From the NCBI RefSeq assembly GCF_003609835.1, contig NZ_AP017898.1:930001-994000 (forward strand): a stretch of 64,000 nucleotides of DNA, given 5' to 3'. The position numbers and the translations under genes were made by a program. The notes beneath the pieces were generated by a model. That model had not been told where the DNA came from. It saw only the letters and a list, made by a program, of their open reading frames with translations, and did no database searches. Positions 8,875 through 23,494 of the stretch are shown piece by piece. Each line of letters begins with the position of its first letter. Within the stretch, counting starts at the first letter, position 1. Source of the DNA: Sphingopyxis sp. FD7 (GTDB taxonomy: Bacteria > Pseudomonadota > Alphaproteobacteria > Sphingomonadales > Sphingomonadaceae).

Positions 8875-8961
8875 CGTTATCCCCGCGCAGGCGGGGATCC
8901 AGGGCGGGATCAAGCCGAAGCCTCATCCCGCCAGCGGCCCCCCGCCTTCGCGGGGGCGACA
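8875..8961. repeat. Palindromic repeat (family B variant) upstream of pnp
   Basis: It opens CGTTATCCCCGCGCAGGCGGGG and closes CCCCCGCCTTCGCGGGGGCGAC, an imperfect inverted repeat around a GGCGGGATCAAG core. It is non-coding, in the 263-bp gap between rpsO and pnp; the rest of the gap shows no gene. Confidence 0.7.
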
Positions 8962-9094
8962 CAAAGAACAAGGGCCGCTCCCGCATCCGGCGGGGCCGCC
9001 ATAGGGCAGACAGACGCCCTACACCGCCCCGGGCCGGATTGCCCGGAATCAGAGGCCCCGCCCGGCATAGGGCCCGGCGGGCGAAGGAAAAAGC

Positions 9095-11395
<2,301 letters not shown>

Positions 11396-11419
11396 GTCTT
11401 TCGATCAGCGAACAGGGAA

Positions 11420-11446
11420 GGGGCTGCCGAGAGGCGGCCCCTTTTC
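11420..11446 (+). terminator. Intrinsic terminator after pnp
   Basis: The stem GGGGCTGCC/GGCGGCCCC (one G-T pair) with loop GAGA is followed by TTTTCC, 25 nt after the pnp stop. Confidence 0.75.
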
Positions 11447-11680
11447 CTTTGGCGGAATGGCGGTTTTGGGCTGGGGAGCGGACAAGGTCGGTCCCCGCCC
11501 GAAAGGGGGCGGACGGCGGCCCGGCATGGAGTGCGCGCGGCCGAACCCAATTGCCCCGCAACGACGTTGGTTCGGTTCCGCGCGCGCCTCGATCACGTCG
11601 AGGTGCGCCTTTCCAGCCGGTCGGCCCGGCCCGTCGCCGCGCGACAGGAAAGCACTCGCGTCGGCGGCGCAGTTGCGTTT

Positions 11681-12385
11681 ATGATCGGGGTCATGCTGAA
11701 CCTTGTCTTCGCCTTCTTCTTCGCCGCCCAATCGCCGTCGGCTCCGCCGCAGGCCACGCAGTTGCCGCCGCCCGTGCCGCCGGTGCCCGCGCCCGTCACG
11801 CCGGTCGTCGAGGCCGACACGCGGCCCCATGTCGCACTCACCACCGATCTCGGCACGATCACCGTGCGGATCGAGGACAAGCGCGCGCCGGTCACCGCCG
11901 CCAATTTCCTTCGCTATGTCGATACGAAGCGGATGGACGGGTTCCAATTCTATCGCTCGACCCGCAGCTGGGGGCCTGCGAACCAGTTGATCCAGGCGGG
12001 CAATCGCGGCGATGCGCGCCGGAACTTTCCGCCCATCGCGCACGAGCCGACGACGACGACGGGCCTGACCAATTGCAAGGGCGCGCTGTCGATGGCGCGG
12101 CTCAATCCCGGCGACGCAACCACCGACTTTTTCCTGCTGCTCTCCGACATCAAGGGGTTCGACGCCGATGCGCCGGGGGGTGACGGGGCGGGCTTTGCGG
12201 TGTTCGGCGAAATCGTCGCGGGCGCCGATGTCGCCGCAGCAATCTTCAACGCGCCGATATCGCCCACCGCGGGCGAGGGGGTGATGGCGGGGCAGATTCT
12301 TGACCCGCATGTGACGATAAGGACGGCGCGCCGCGTCCCCGCGCCCGCCGATGCGCCAGAGGGCTGCGTGGTCAAAGCGGGATGA
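11681..12385 (+). CDS. Exported cyclophilin-type peptidyl-prolyl cis-trans isomerase
   Basis: The protein has 234 residues from ATG 11681; ATG 11693 is equally possible. A hydrophobic N-terminus (MLNLVFAFFFAAQ) acts as signal peptide or anchor, then comes a proline-rich linker and a cyclophilin domain beginning HVALTTDLGTITVRIEDKRAPVTAANFLRYVD. Conserved positions such as GFQFYRSTR, GALSMAR and FAVFGEIVAG are present. The usual aromatic in the active site is replaced by local variation, as in many bacterial exported cyclophilins. It likely assists folding in the periplasm. The frame extends further upstream without a plausible start. Confidence 0.85.
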   Translation: MIGVMLNLVFAFFFAAQSPSAPPQATQLPPPVPPVPAPVTPVVEADTRPHVALTTDLGTITVRIEDKRAPVTAANFLRYVDTKRMDGFQFYRSTRSWGPANQLIQAGNRGDARRNFPPIAHEPTTTTGLTNCKGALSMARLNPGDATTDFFLLLSDIKGFDADAPGGDGAGFAVFGEIVAGADVAAAIFNAPISPTAGEGVMAGQILDPHVTIRTARRVPAPADAPEGCVVKAG

Positions 12386-12482
12386 CTCGTCCCGCCGCTT
12401 ATTCCCGCAAGGCGACGCCGAAACCCGACCGGGCGGCCATCATTTATTTTGCGTTCATCCGCGCTGTGGCTATACCGCGCGC

Positions 12483-13277
12483 ATGACTCATTTTGCACCT
12501 TCGCGCGCCGCCGCGCGCCTGCTCGCCGCCGCATTCGTGATCACGCCCATGCTCGCGGCCTGCGCCGGGGGCGGGGGAGTCAAGCAGGACACGCGCTATG
12601 TCGCGCGCGACGTCAACACGCTCTACCGCGCCGCGCAGGATCGGCTCGACCGCGGGCAATATGGTCTCGCCGCCGCGCTGTTCGATGAAGTCGAACGTCA
12701 GCACCCCTATTCGCCCTGGGCGCGCCGCGCGCAGCTGATGAGCTCGTTCAGCTATTATATGGACCGCGAATATACCCCGGCGATCGAAGCCGCGCAGCGC
12801 TTCCTCGCGATTCATCCGGGCAACAAGGACGCGCCCTATGCCTATTATCTGATCGCGCTCAGCTATTATGAGCAGATCAGCGACGTGACGCGCGACCAGC
12901 GGATCACGCAGCAGGCGCAGGCGGCGCTCGGCGAAATCGTCCGCCGCTATCCCGACAGCCGCTATGCCGCCGACGCGCGGCTGAAGCTCGACCTGGTGCA
13001 GGATCATCTCGCGGGCAAGGAGATGGAAATCGGGCGTTTCTATCAGCGCAGCTCGAACTGGCTCGCCGCGTCGATCCGCTTTCGCGAGGTCGTCGACAAA
13101 TATCAGACGACCAGCCACGCGCCCGAGGCGCTCTACCGGTTGACCGAATCCTATCTCGCGCTTGGCATTCCCGAAGAAGCGAAGAAATCGGCGGCGGTGC
13201 TCGGCGCCAACTATCCGGGCAATGAATGGTATGAGCGCGCGTACAAGCTGATGCAGAAGCACGCGCCGAGCGCATAG
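12483..13277 (+). CDS. bamD: Outer membrane protein assembly factor BamD
   Basis: The 264-residue lipoprotein has a signal peptide with lipobox MLAAC (Cys at about residue 22), then TPR repeats: LYRAAQDRLDRGQYGLAAALFDEVERQHPYSPWARRAQLM, YYEQISDVTRDQRITQQAQ and ALYRLTESYLALGIPEEAKK. BamD is the essential lipoprotein of the BAM complex at the inner leaflet of the outer membrane. ATG 12483 is set by the signal peptide. The neighbouring recN 33 nt downstream is the usual alphaproteobacterial arrangement. Confidence 0.95.
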   Translation: MTHFAPSRAAARLLAAAFVITPMLAACAGGGGVKQDTRYVARDVNTLYRAAQDRLDRGQYGLAAALFDEVERQHPYSPWARRAQLMSSFSYYMDREYTPAIEAAQRFLAIHPGNKDAPYAYYLIALSYYEQISDVTRDQRITQQAQAALGEIVRRYPDSRYAADARLKLDLVQDHLAGKEMEIGRFYQRSSNWLAASIRFREVVDKYQTTSHAPEALYRLTESYLALGIPEEAKKSAAVLGANYPGNEWYERAYKLMQKHAPSA

Positions 13278-13309
13278 ATTCTGGCTTTGTTCTGCGGTAA
13301 GGACGGCGC

Positions 13310-14976
13310 GTGCTGACCGCATTGTCCATCGCCAACATCGTTCTCATCGAACGGCTCGACCTCGACTTCGAGGCCGGGCTGGGCGTGCTGACCGGCGAGA
13401 CGGGGGCGGGGAAATCGATCCTGCTCGACGCGCTGGGCCTCGCGCTCGGCGCGCGCGCCGACAGCGCGCTGGTGCGGCAGGGGAGCGGGCAAGCACAGGT
13501 CACCGCGAGCTTCACCGCGCCCGCCGCGGGCAGCCCGCTCGCTGCGCTGCTCGCCGAAAATGACCTGGTGCAGGAACCGGGCGAGCCGCTGATCGTGCGT
13601 CGCACGCTGAAAGCCGACGGCGGCAGCCGCGCCTTTCTGAACGACCAGCCCTGTTCAGCGGCGCTGCTGCGCGAGGTCGGAGCGCATCTGGTCGAAATCC
13701 ATGGCCAGCATGACGACCGCGGCTTGCTCGCGCCCGCGGGGCACCGCGCGCTGCTCGACGCCTATGCACGCGCCGACACCGCCGCGGTCGCCGCCGCCCA
13801 TGCCGCGTGGCGCGCCGCCGAGGCGAAGCTTTCCGCCGCGCGCGCGGCCATCGCCGAGGCCGAGCGCGACCGCGAATGGCTCGCACATTGCGTCGCCGAA
13901 CTGCGGGCGCTCGCTCCGCAACCGGGCGAAGAGGCCGAACTCGCCGAAGCGCGCGCCGCGATGCAGAAGGGCGAACGGCTCGCGGGCGACCTCGGCGCGA
14001 TCCTTGAAGTCTTCGACGGCAGCGAGGGCGGCCCCGCGCTGCTGCGCGGCGCGGCGCGGCGGCTCGACCGGCTTGCGGGCGACCATGTGCTGCTCGCCGA
14101 GGCGCTCGCCGCGCTCGACCGCGCGATCATCGAGGCCGACGAGGCGGAGACGAAGCTGCACGAGGCGGCGCGCGCGCTGGAATATGACCCCGAACGGCTC
14201 GAGGCGGCCGAGACGCGGCTGTTCGAGCTGCGCGCGATGGCGCGCAAGCATGGATGCCAGCCGGACGAACTCGCCGAACTCACCGGCACGCTCGCCGCGC
14301 GGCTCGACGCGATCGAGGGCGGCAGCGCGGGCCTTGCGAAGCTTGAAGCCGCGGTCGCCGAGACGGCCGCCGCTTATACCCATGCCGCGACGGCGCTCTC
14401 CGATCAGCGCACGAAGGCGGCGGCGCGGCTCGACGCGGCGGTCGCGGGCGAGCTGGCGCCGCTGAAGCTCGACGCCGCGCGGTTCCAAACGCTTGTCGAG
14501 CGGCTTCCCGCCGACCGCTGGGGCGCCGATGGTATGGACCGCGTCGAGTTCCTGATCGCGACCAACCCCGGCGCGCCCTTTGCCCCGCTCGCCAGGATCG
14601 CGAGCGGCGGCGAATTGTCGCGCTTCATCCTCGCATTGAAGGTCGCGCTCGCCGAAGAGGGCGGCGCCGACACGATCATCTTCGACGAGATCGACCGCGG
14701 CGTCGGCGGCGCGGTGGCAAGCGCGATCGGCGAGCGGCTGGCGCGACTGGCCGGTGCGGGCAAGCAATTGCTCGCGGTGACGCACAGCCCGCAGGTCGCG
14801 GCCAAGGGCGCGTTCCACTTCATCATCGCCAAATCGAGCGAGGGGACCATCACGCGCACCAGCGTCCACGCGCTCGACGATCGCGGCCGCCGCGAAGAAA
14901 TCGCGCGGATGCTGTCGGGGGCGGAGGTGACCGAGGAAGCAAGGGCACAGGCGGAGCGGCTGCTGGAGGTGGCGGC

Positions 14977-14980
<4 letters not shown>
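13310..14980 (+). CDS. recN: DNA repair protein RecN
   Basis: The 556-residue SMC-like ATPase has Walker A GETGAGKSI (29-37), a central helical coiled-coil region of Ala/Glu/Arg-rich heptads, then IASGGELSRFILALKVAL (ABC signature) and DTIIFDEIDRGVGGAVASAIG (Walker B, D-loop). The C-terminal QLLAVTHSPQVAAKG holds the H-loop. RecN acts early in double-strand break repair. The start is GTG at 13310 preceded by TAAGGA. It overlaps the next gene by 4 nt. Confidence 0.96.
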
Positions 14981-17818
<2,838 letters not shown>

Positions 17819-17868
17819 GGCAATCCGCCCACTTGCCAGCCGCGCAGGCGCGCCATAAGGCGCGCGCC

Positions 17869-18267
17869 GTGACCCTGCTCGCCGCCTTTCGCCGTCCCGG
17901 CATCCTGCTCCTGCTGCCCGTGCTGCTGGCGCTCGCGGCGCGGATGCTCGTCGCGCCGGGCTGGATGATCGAAAGCGATGCAAACGGGTCGATCACCGTG
18001 CGCATCTGTTCGGACCCCGCCAATCCCGGCGCGACGATGACGATCCCGATCCCGATCGAAAAGACCGGCGAGCACGACATGGCGGAGGGGCAGCAGCATT
18101 GCCCGTGGGGTGCGCTGGCCACTGCGCCGATCGTTCCCGACCTGCCGGTTCTGGTTGCCGCGCCGATGGGAGCCGAGCCCGCGCCGCTTGCGCTGCCGTC
18201 ACTGGGCTTTGCCCCCGGCATCGCATCGCCGCTGCCGCCCAGTACCGGACCACCTTCCCTAAGCTGA
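17869..18267 (+). CDS. Small exported protein, DUF2946-like
   Basis: The protein has 132 residues from GTG 17869. The N-terminus GILLLLPVLLALAARMLVAPGWMIES is one hydrophobic segment. The region GSITVRICSDPANPGATMTIPI and a GQQHCPWG motif with Cys and His resemble DUF2946, a family often beside copper-related TonB receptors. The TonB-dependent receptor gene starts 142 nt downstream, with a palindromic repeat between, so a shared metal-related role is possible but not shown. Start choice is uncertain. Confidence 0.55.
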   Translation: MTLLAAFRRPGILLLLPVLLALAARMLVAPGWMIESDANGSITVRICSDPANPGATMTIPIPIEKTGEHDMAEGQQHCPWGALATAPIVPDLPVLVAAPMGAEPAPLALPSLGFAPGIASPLPPSTGPPSLS

Positions 18268-18272
18268 CGCCT

Positions 18273-18350
18273 CGTCACCCCGGCGAAAGCCGGGGTCTCG
18301 CCCTTGCGCCCCGATGCGCCGTCGAGATTCCGGCCTTCGCCGGAATGACG
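18273..18350. repeat. Palindromic repeat (family B), between the DUF2946-like gene and the TonB receptor
   Basis: It starts CGTCACCCCGGCGAAAGCCG and ends CCTTCGCCGGAATGACG. Inverted arms of about 18 nt surround a GC-rich core. Confidence 0.8.
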
Positions 18351-18409
18351 AGTGATTTGCCGCGCCCTTTTACGCGGCTCCATGCCAGTTTTCCGGGGAA
18401 GATATTTCC

Positions 18410-20413
18410 ATGACCAAATTCGCCACTCGCGCGGCGCGCTTGCTCGCGCTCGCCACCTGCCTTGCCGCCGTTCCTGCGCACGCCGACGAAGCGGCGGACA
18501 GCACTATCATCGTCACTGCGCCGCAACTGACCAACGAAGCCGAAGCGCGTGTCCAAAAGACCGCGGGTGGCGCCGATGTCGTCAGCCATCAGGATTATGC
18601 GGATAAATCCATTGTCAGCTTGCGCGACACGCTCGCCTTTTCGCCCGGCGTCTATCTCCAGCCGCGCTATGGGCAGGAGGTGCGCATTTCGATCCGCGGA
18701 TCGGGACTGTCGCGCGGCTTTCACATGCGCGGCCTCACGCTGTTGCAGGATGGCGTGCCGATCAACCTGGCCGACGATAACGGCGATTTCCAGGAACTCG
18801 AACCGATCTTCTTCGACCATCTGGAGGTCTATCGCGGGGCAAATGCGCTGCGTTTCGGGTCGGGAACACTGGGCGGCGCGGTCAATGGCGTGACGCCGAC
18901 CGGGCGTACGGCGACAGGCTTTTACCTGCGCGGCGATGTCGGCAGCTTCGGCAGCTATCGCGGCCTGATTTCCGCGGGGGCTGTGGGCCAGCGGGTCGAC
19001 GCCTGGGGCGCGGTCAGTGCCGACACGTCGGACGGCGACCGCGAGCATGTGGCGCGGCGCGGCTTCCGCTTCCACGGCAATGTCGGGATGCAGTTCAGCG
19101 ACCTGATATCGAACCGCCTCTATGTCAGCTTCAACAATATCAATCAGGACATCCCCGGCGCGCTGACGCGCGAACAGGCGCTGACGGCTCCGCGCATGGC
19201 GAATTCGGGCAGCATCGCGGGCGACAATGCGCGCGACATCGATTCGCTGCGTATCCAGAACCGCACACGCTTCGATTGGGGCGCGCTCCGCGTCGACGTC
19301 GGCGTCTTTGTCAACGCCAAGCGGCTCTATCACCCGATCTTTCAGGTGATCGACCAGGACAGCACCGACCGTGGCGGATATGTCCGGCTCGACTATATGG
19401 ATGATCTGATCGAAGCGACGCTGGGCGGCGAATTGCGCGTCGGCGACACCAGGTCGAAGCGCTTTGCGAACCTCGCGGGAAAGCGCGGTGCGGCGACCTT
19501 CGACGCCGATCTCGATGCGCACGCGGCGACAGTCTATGGCGAAGTCCGTTTGAAGCCCGTTGACAGGCTGTCGCTGATCGCGGGCGGCATTTACGCCGAC
19601 GGGATGCGCAAGCAGCGCATCAACCGGAACAGCGCAGCACCGACGCAGAATGGCACCGTCGCCCGCGCCGATTTCAACGCTTTCTCGCCCAGGTTCGGCC
19701 TGTTGTTCGAGCCGGTGGCGGGGGCGCAAATCTATGCCAACTACAGCCGCTCGGTCGAGTTTCCGGGGTTCAGCGAGCTTGCGCAGATCGCGAGCTTCGT
19801 CCCGCTCGATCCGCAGCGCGCGTGGACGGCGGAGGTCGGCACGCGCGGCCGGGCTGGGCCGGTCAGCTGGGACATCACCCTCTATCGCAGCGACATCAAG
19901 GGCGAGCTGCTCCAGTATAATGTCGGCCCGGCGATCCCGGCGTCGACCTTCAACGCGGGGCGCACGCGGCATGAGGGGATAGAGGCGGCGTTCGAGGTCA
20001 AACCGGCCGTCTGGCTGCGGCTCCGTCAGGTCTATACCTCCAGCAATTTCCGCTTCCGCGATGATGCCGACTATGGCGACAACCGCCTGCCGGTGGTGCC
20101 GCGCCACGTCTACCGTGCAGAGGCGCGCATCGGCACCGACGCGCTGCATATGGCGCCGAATGTCGAATGGGTGCCCGATGGACCCTATGCCGACTATCGC
20201 AACCAGGTTCGCACCCCCGGCTATGCGCTGGTCGGCGTGACCGGCGGCGCGCGGCTGGCGGAGGGGGTCGACGCCTTTGTCGACGTGCGCAACATCACGG
20301 GCAAAAAGGCGATCGGCGACATCAGCGCGGCGATCGCCGTGACCGATGCCTCGGCCATTTATTACCCCGTCGAGCGCCGCGCCATAGCGGTCGGCGTCCG
20401 CGCGCGCTTCTGA
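18410..20413 (+). CDS. TonB-dependent outer-membrane receptor
   Basis: The 667-residue protein has a signal peptide (about 1-25, ending AHADEA) and a TonB-box-like STIIVTAP at about 31-38. The plug domain includes VRISIRGSGLSRGFHMRGLTLLQDGVPINLADDNGDFQELEP and the LEVYRGANALRFGSGTLGGAVN motif. A 22-strand barrel ends VGVRARF with a terminal Phe. It imports a scarce ligand across the outer membrane using TonB energy. The substrate is not predictable. Neighbours are a DUF2946-like gene upstream and modABC 98 nt downstream, so a metal, metallophore or oxyanion complex is possible. Confidence 0.9.
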   Translation: MTKFATRAARLLALATCLAAVPAHADEAADSTIIVTAPQLTNEAEARVQKTAGGADVVSHQDYADKSIVSLRDTLAFSPGVYLQPRYGQEVRISIRGSGLSRGFHMRGLTLLQDGVPINLADDNGDFQELEPIFFDHLEVYRGANALRFGSGTLGGAVNGVTPTGRTATGFYLRGDVGSFGSYRGLISAGAVGQRVDAWGAVSADTSDGDREHVARRGFRFHGNVGMQFSDLISNRLYVSFNNINQDIPGALTREQALTAPRMANSGSIAGDNARDIDSLRIQNRTRFDWGALRVDVGVFVNAKRLYHPIFQVIDQDSTDRGGYVRLDYMDDLIEATLGGELRVGDTRSKRFANLAGKRGAATFDADLDAHAATVYGEVRLKPVDRLSLIAGGIYADGMRKQRINRNSAAPTQNGTVARADFNAFSPRFGLLFEPVAGAQIYANYSRSVEFPGFSELAQIASFVPLDPQRAWTAEVGTRGRAGPVSWDITLYRSDIKGELLQYNVGPAIPASTFNAGRTRHEGIEAAFEVKPAVWLRLRQVYTSSNFRFRDDADYGDNRLPVVPRHVYRAEARIGTDALHMAPNVEWVPDGPYADYRNQVRTPGYALVGVTGGARLAEGVDAFVDVRNITGKKAIGDISAAIAVTDASAIYYPVERRAIAVGVRARF

Positions 20414-20510
20414 TCGGGAGGCGATGACCGGCGCCCGGCAAGCGCGTTGCTTCGCGCGGCGCGCTGGCTCGGCGTTGCGGTCGGAGGCTCGGCGCGCCTA
20501 TAGCGGACGG

Positions 20511-21275
20511 ATGGTCCCTGTCCTTCGCCTGCTGGTCGCGTTCGCCTTCTTGTCGCTGACGCCCGCCGCGGCGGCCCACGGGCGCGGCCCGGTGGTGCTT
20601 GCGGCGGCGAGCCTGCAGGAATCGCTCACCGAAGCGGCGGACGTCTGGGCGGCGCGCGGGCATTCCCGGCCCATTCTGTCCTTCGCGGCGTCGTCGGCGC
20701 TCGCGCGGCAGGTGATCGCGGGGGCGCCGGCCGACCTCTTTCTGTCAGCCGACGAGCCGTGGATGGATGCGGTGGCGAGGGCGGGGCGGCTCCGCGCGGG
20801 GACGCGCGCGACGCTGTTCGGCAACCGGCTCGTGCTCATCGCGCCCGCGCGCAGCCGCGTGCGGCTGAGCCCGGCACGCGGCTTTCCGCTCGCCCGCGCA
20901 CTCGGCTCCGGCCGTCTCGCGATGGCCGATCCCGACGCGGTGCCCGCCGGGCGTTATGCGAAGGCGGCGCTGACCCATCTCGGCGTCTGGCGCAGCGTCG
21001 CGGGCCGACTCGCGCCCGCCGAAAATGTCCGCGCCGCGCTGGTGCTGGTCGAGCGGGGCGCCGCGCCGCTCGGCATCGTCTATGCCACCGACGCGCGCGC
21101 GTCGAAGGCGGTGCGCATTCTCGGCACATTTCCAGCGGCGAGTCATCCGCCGATCCGTTATCCGGTGGCGGTGTTGAAGGCCTCACGGCACCGCGATGCC
21201 GCGGCTTTCCGCGCCTTCCTTCTGTCCACACAGGGTCGTGCGATCTTTACGCGCCACGGCTTTTCGGCGCCGTGA
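20511..21275 (+). CDS. modA: Molybdate ABC transporter, substrate-binding protein
   Basis: The 254-residue periplasmic protein has the signal peptide MVPVLRLLVAFAFLSLTPAAAAHG. The mature domain matches ModA: VVLAAASLQESLTEAADVWAARG, ILSFAASSALARQVIAGAPADLFLSADEPWMD and MADPDAVPAGRYAKAALTHLGVW. It binds molybdate (or tungstate) and delivers it to ModBC. ATG 20511 is chosen for the signal peptide. The stop overlaps the modB start (ATGA). Confidence 0.93.
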   Translation: MVPVLRLLVAFAFLSLTPAAAAHGRGPVVLAAASLQESLTEAADVWAARGHSRPILSFAASSALARQVIAGAPADLFLSADEPWMDAVARAGRLRAGTRATLFGNRLVLIAPARSRVRLSPARGFPLARALGSGRLAMADPDAVPAGRYAKAALTHLGVWRSVAGRLAPAENVRAALVLVERGAAPLGIVYATDARASKAVRILGTFPAASHPPIRYPVAVLKASRHRDAAAFRAFLLSTQGRAIFTRHGFSAP

Positions 21276-21970
21276 TGCTGTCGGCGGAGGAATGGGGGAT
21301 CGTCGCGCTGTCGCTCAAGGTCGGCGGGCTCGCGGTGCTCGCGACGCTGCCGCTCGCCTTCCTGATCGCGTGGTTGCTCGCGCGTCATCGTTTCCCCGGC
21401 CGGATGCTTGTCGATGCGCTCGTCCACCTGCCGCTCGTGCTGCCGCCGGTCGTCACCGGCTGGCTGCTGCTCATCGCTTTCGGTCCAGCCGGGCCAGTGG
21501 GACGCTGGCTTGAGGACTGGTTCGGCGTCACCCTGATATTCCGCTGGACCGGCGCGGCGCTCGCGGCGGCGATCATGGCGCTGCCCCTGATGGTGCGCGC
21601 GATGCGGCTGTCGATCGAGGGGATCGACCGGCGGCTGGAGGGCGCGGCCCGCACATTGGGCGCCGGACGCTGGCACGCGTTTCGCACGATCAGCCTGCCG
21701 CTTGCGCTCCCCGGCATCCTCGCGGCGCTCGTCCTCGGCTTCGCGCGCTCGATCGGCGAGTTCGGCGCGACGATCACCTTTGTCTCGAACATTCCGGGCG
21801 AGACGCGCACCTTGCCGCTCGCCATCTATTCGGCGCTCCAGACGCCCGGCGGCGAGACGATGGTGACGCGGCTTGCGTTGCTGTCGGTGGCGCTGTCGCT
21901 CGGCGCGCTGGTCCTCTCCGAATGGCTCGTGCGCCGCACGCACGGCGAAAGGGCGCGGCGTGGCGATTGA
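21275..21970 (+). CDS. modB: Molybdate ABC transporter permease
   Basis: This 231-residue integral membrane protein has about five helices. It shows LVDALVHLPLVLPPVVTGWLLLIAFG, the ModB signature, and the EAA-type loop EGAARTLGAGRWHAFRTISLPLALPGILAAL. It forms the channel of the ModABC importer. ATG 21275 overlaps the modA stop by one base. The 3' end overlaps modC by 11 nt. Confidence 0.94.
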   Translation: MLSAEEWGIVALSLKVGGLAVLATLPLAFLIAWLLARHRFPGRMLVDALVHLPLVLPPVVTGWLLLIAFGPAGPVGRWLEDWFGVTLIFRWTGAALAAAIMALPLMVRAMRLSIEGIDRRLEGAARTLGAGRWHAFRTISLPLALPGILAALVLGFARSIGEFGATITFVSNIPGETRTLPLAIYSALQTPGGETMVTRLALLSVALSLGALVLSEWLVRRTHGERARRGD

Positions 21971-22580
21971 TATCGACGTCGAGAAGCGGCTGGGCGAGCG
22001 CAGCATCGCCGCGCGCTTCGCCGCAGGGCCGGGGCTGACGGCGCTGTTCGGGCCGTCGGGGGCGGGCAAGACGACTATCCTCAACATGGTCGCCGGACTG
22101 CTCCGCCCCGATCGCGGCCATATCCGCGTCGGCGAACGCAGCTTGTTCGGTCCCGGCGTCGATCTGGCGCCGGAGGCGCGGCGCATCGGCTATGTCTTTC
22201 AGGACGGACGGCTCTTTCCGCACAAGCGCGTGCGCGCGAACCTGCTTTATGGTCATGATCTTGCAGGCCCCGCGCACCGCTGGATGGGGTTCGACGAGGC
22301 GATGGCCTTCCTCGGCATCGACCATCTGCTGGGGCGCTGGCCGCAAAGCCTGTCGGGCGGCGAGGCGCAGCGGGTCGCGATCGGGCGTGCGCTGCTCGCG
22401 GGGCCGGAACTGCTGCTGATGGACGAACCGCTCGCGTCGCTCGACGCCGCGCGGCGCGACGAGATCATGGCCGTGATCGAGCGCATCCGCGACGAGCTGC
22501 GCGTGCCGATCCTCTACGTCAGCCACGACCGCGCCGAGGTCGAACGGCTGGCGACCGAGATCGTGCCGATCGGCGAATAA
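21960..22580 (+). CDS. modC: Molybdate ABC transporter ATP-binding protein, short form
   Basis: The 206-residue ATPase has Walker A GPSGAGKTT (31-39), Q-loop VFQDGRLFPH, signature LSGGEAQ (131-137), Walker B LLLMDE (151-156) and H-loop YVSHD. It powers ModB. The protein stops right after the nucleotide-binding domain. The C-terminal TOBE/Di-MOP domain of typical ModC (about 350 aa) is missing. GTG 21960 overlaps modB, so translational coupling is likely. Confidence 0.9.
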   Translation: MAIDIDVEKRLGERSIAARFAAGPGLTALFGPSGAGKTTILNMVAGLLRPDRGHIRVGERSLFGPGVDLAPEARRIGYVFQDGRLFPHKRVRANLLYGHDLAGPAHRWMGFDEAMAFLGIDHLLGRWPQSLSGGEAQRVAIGRALLAGPELLLMDEPLASLDAARRDEIMAVIERIRDELRVPILYVSHDRAEVERLATEIVPIGE

Positions 22581-22618
22581 GTTTCACTTGAAACCATATT
22601 TGTGATAGAAGTCAGCCC

Positions 22619-23491
22619 ATGGAAAGCCATTTTACCCACGTTCACGAAACGCCGCCGTCGGGCGCCGCGGCCGACTGGACGATTCCGCAGAACTGGGACG
22701 CCTTCACCGCCGCCGAACATGCGATGTGGGACCGGCTGTTCGCGCGCCAGTCGGCGATGCTGCCCGGTCGCGCTTCGGAGGCATTCTTGCGCGGCATCGA
22801 CGTGCTCAAGCTCGAAAAGCCGGGCATCCCCGATTACCGCGAGCTCAACGCGCGGCTGATGGCGGCGACCGGGTGGCAGGTCGTGGCGGTGCCGGGACTG
22901 GTGCCCGACGACGTGTTTTTCGACCATCTCGCGAACCGGCGCTTTCCCGCGGGCAATTTCATCCGTACCCCCGACCAGCTCGATTACCTCCAGGAACCCG
23001 ATGTCTTTCATGACGTGTTCGGTCATGTTCCGATGCTCGCCGACCCGGTGTTCGCCGACTATATGGTGGCCTATGGGGAAGGAGGCCTGCGCAGTCTGAA
23101 GTTCGATGCGCTGAAACAGCTGGCGCGGCTTTACTGGTACACGGTCGAATTCGGGCTGATCCGCGAAGCCGGGGCCTTGCGCATCTATGGCGCGGGCATC
23201 GTTTCCTCCTATGCGGAAAGCATTTTTGCGCTTGAATCGGACAGCCCGAACCGCATCGGCTTCGACCTCGCGCGCGTGATGCGCACCGATTACCGGATTG
23301 ACGATTTTCAGCAGAATTATTTTGTGATCGACAGCCTCGAACAGTTGCTCGACGTGACCGTGAACACCGACTTCGCGCCGCTCTATGCCGCGAACGCCGC
23401 GCTGCCGCCGATCCCGATTGCCGACATCTTGCCCGGCGACGCGGTGGTCACCCGCGGCACGCAGGAATATGCCCTCGCCAAGAGCGGCTGA
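22619..23491 (+). CDS. phhA: Phenylalanine 4-monooxygenase
   Basis: The 290-residue enzyme has iron ligands His131 and His136 in FHDVFGHVPM and Glu177 in WYTVEFGLI. PEPVF and IRTPDQLDYLQEPDVFHDVF are family hallmarks. It converts phenylalanine to tyrosine using tetrahydropterin and O2 in the cytosol. Length matches bacterial PAH. The upstream gap of 38 nt is AT-rich, so it may have its own promoter. It converges with the next gene; the two stops are 3 nt apart. Confidence 0.96.
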   Translation: MESHFTHVHETPPSGAAADWTIPQNWDAFTAAEHAMWDRLFARQSAMLPGRASEAFLRGIDVLKLEKPGIPDYRELNARLMAATGWQVVAVPGLVPDDVFFDHLANRRFPAGNFIRTPDQLDYLQEPDVFHDVFGHVPMLADPVFADYMVAYGEGGLRSLKFDALKQLARLYWYTVEFGLIREAGALRIYGAGIVSSYAESIFALESDSPNRIGFDLARVMRTDYRIDDFQQNYFVIDSLEQLLDVTVNTDFAPLYAANAALPPIPIADILPGDAVVTRGTQEYALAKSG

Positions 23492-23494
23492 CGT

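Noticed and set aside
11396-11680. N-terminal extension of the cyclophilin gene from 11531
   Set aside because: It lacks a start signal and would put the signal peptide 50 residues inside the protein.
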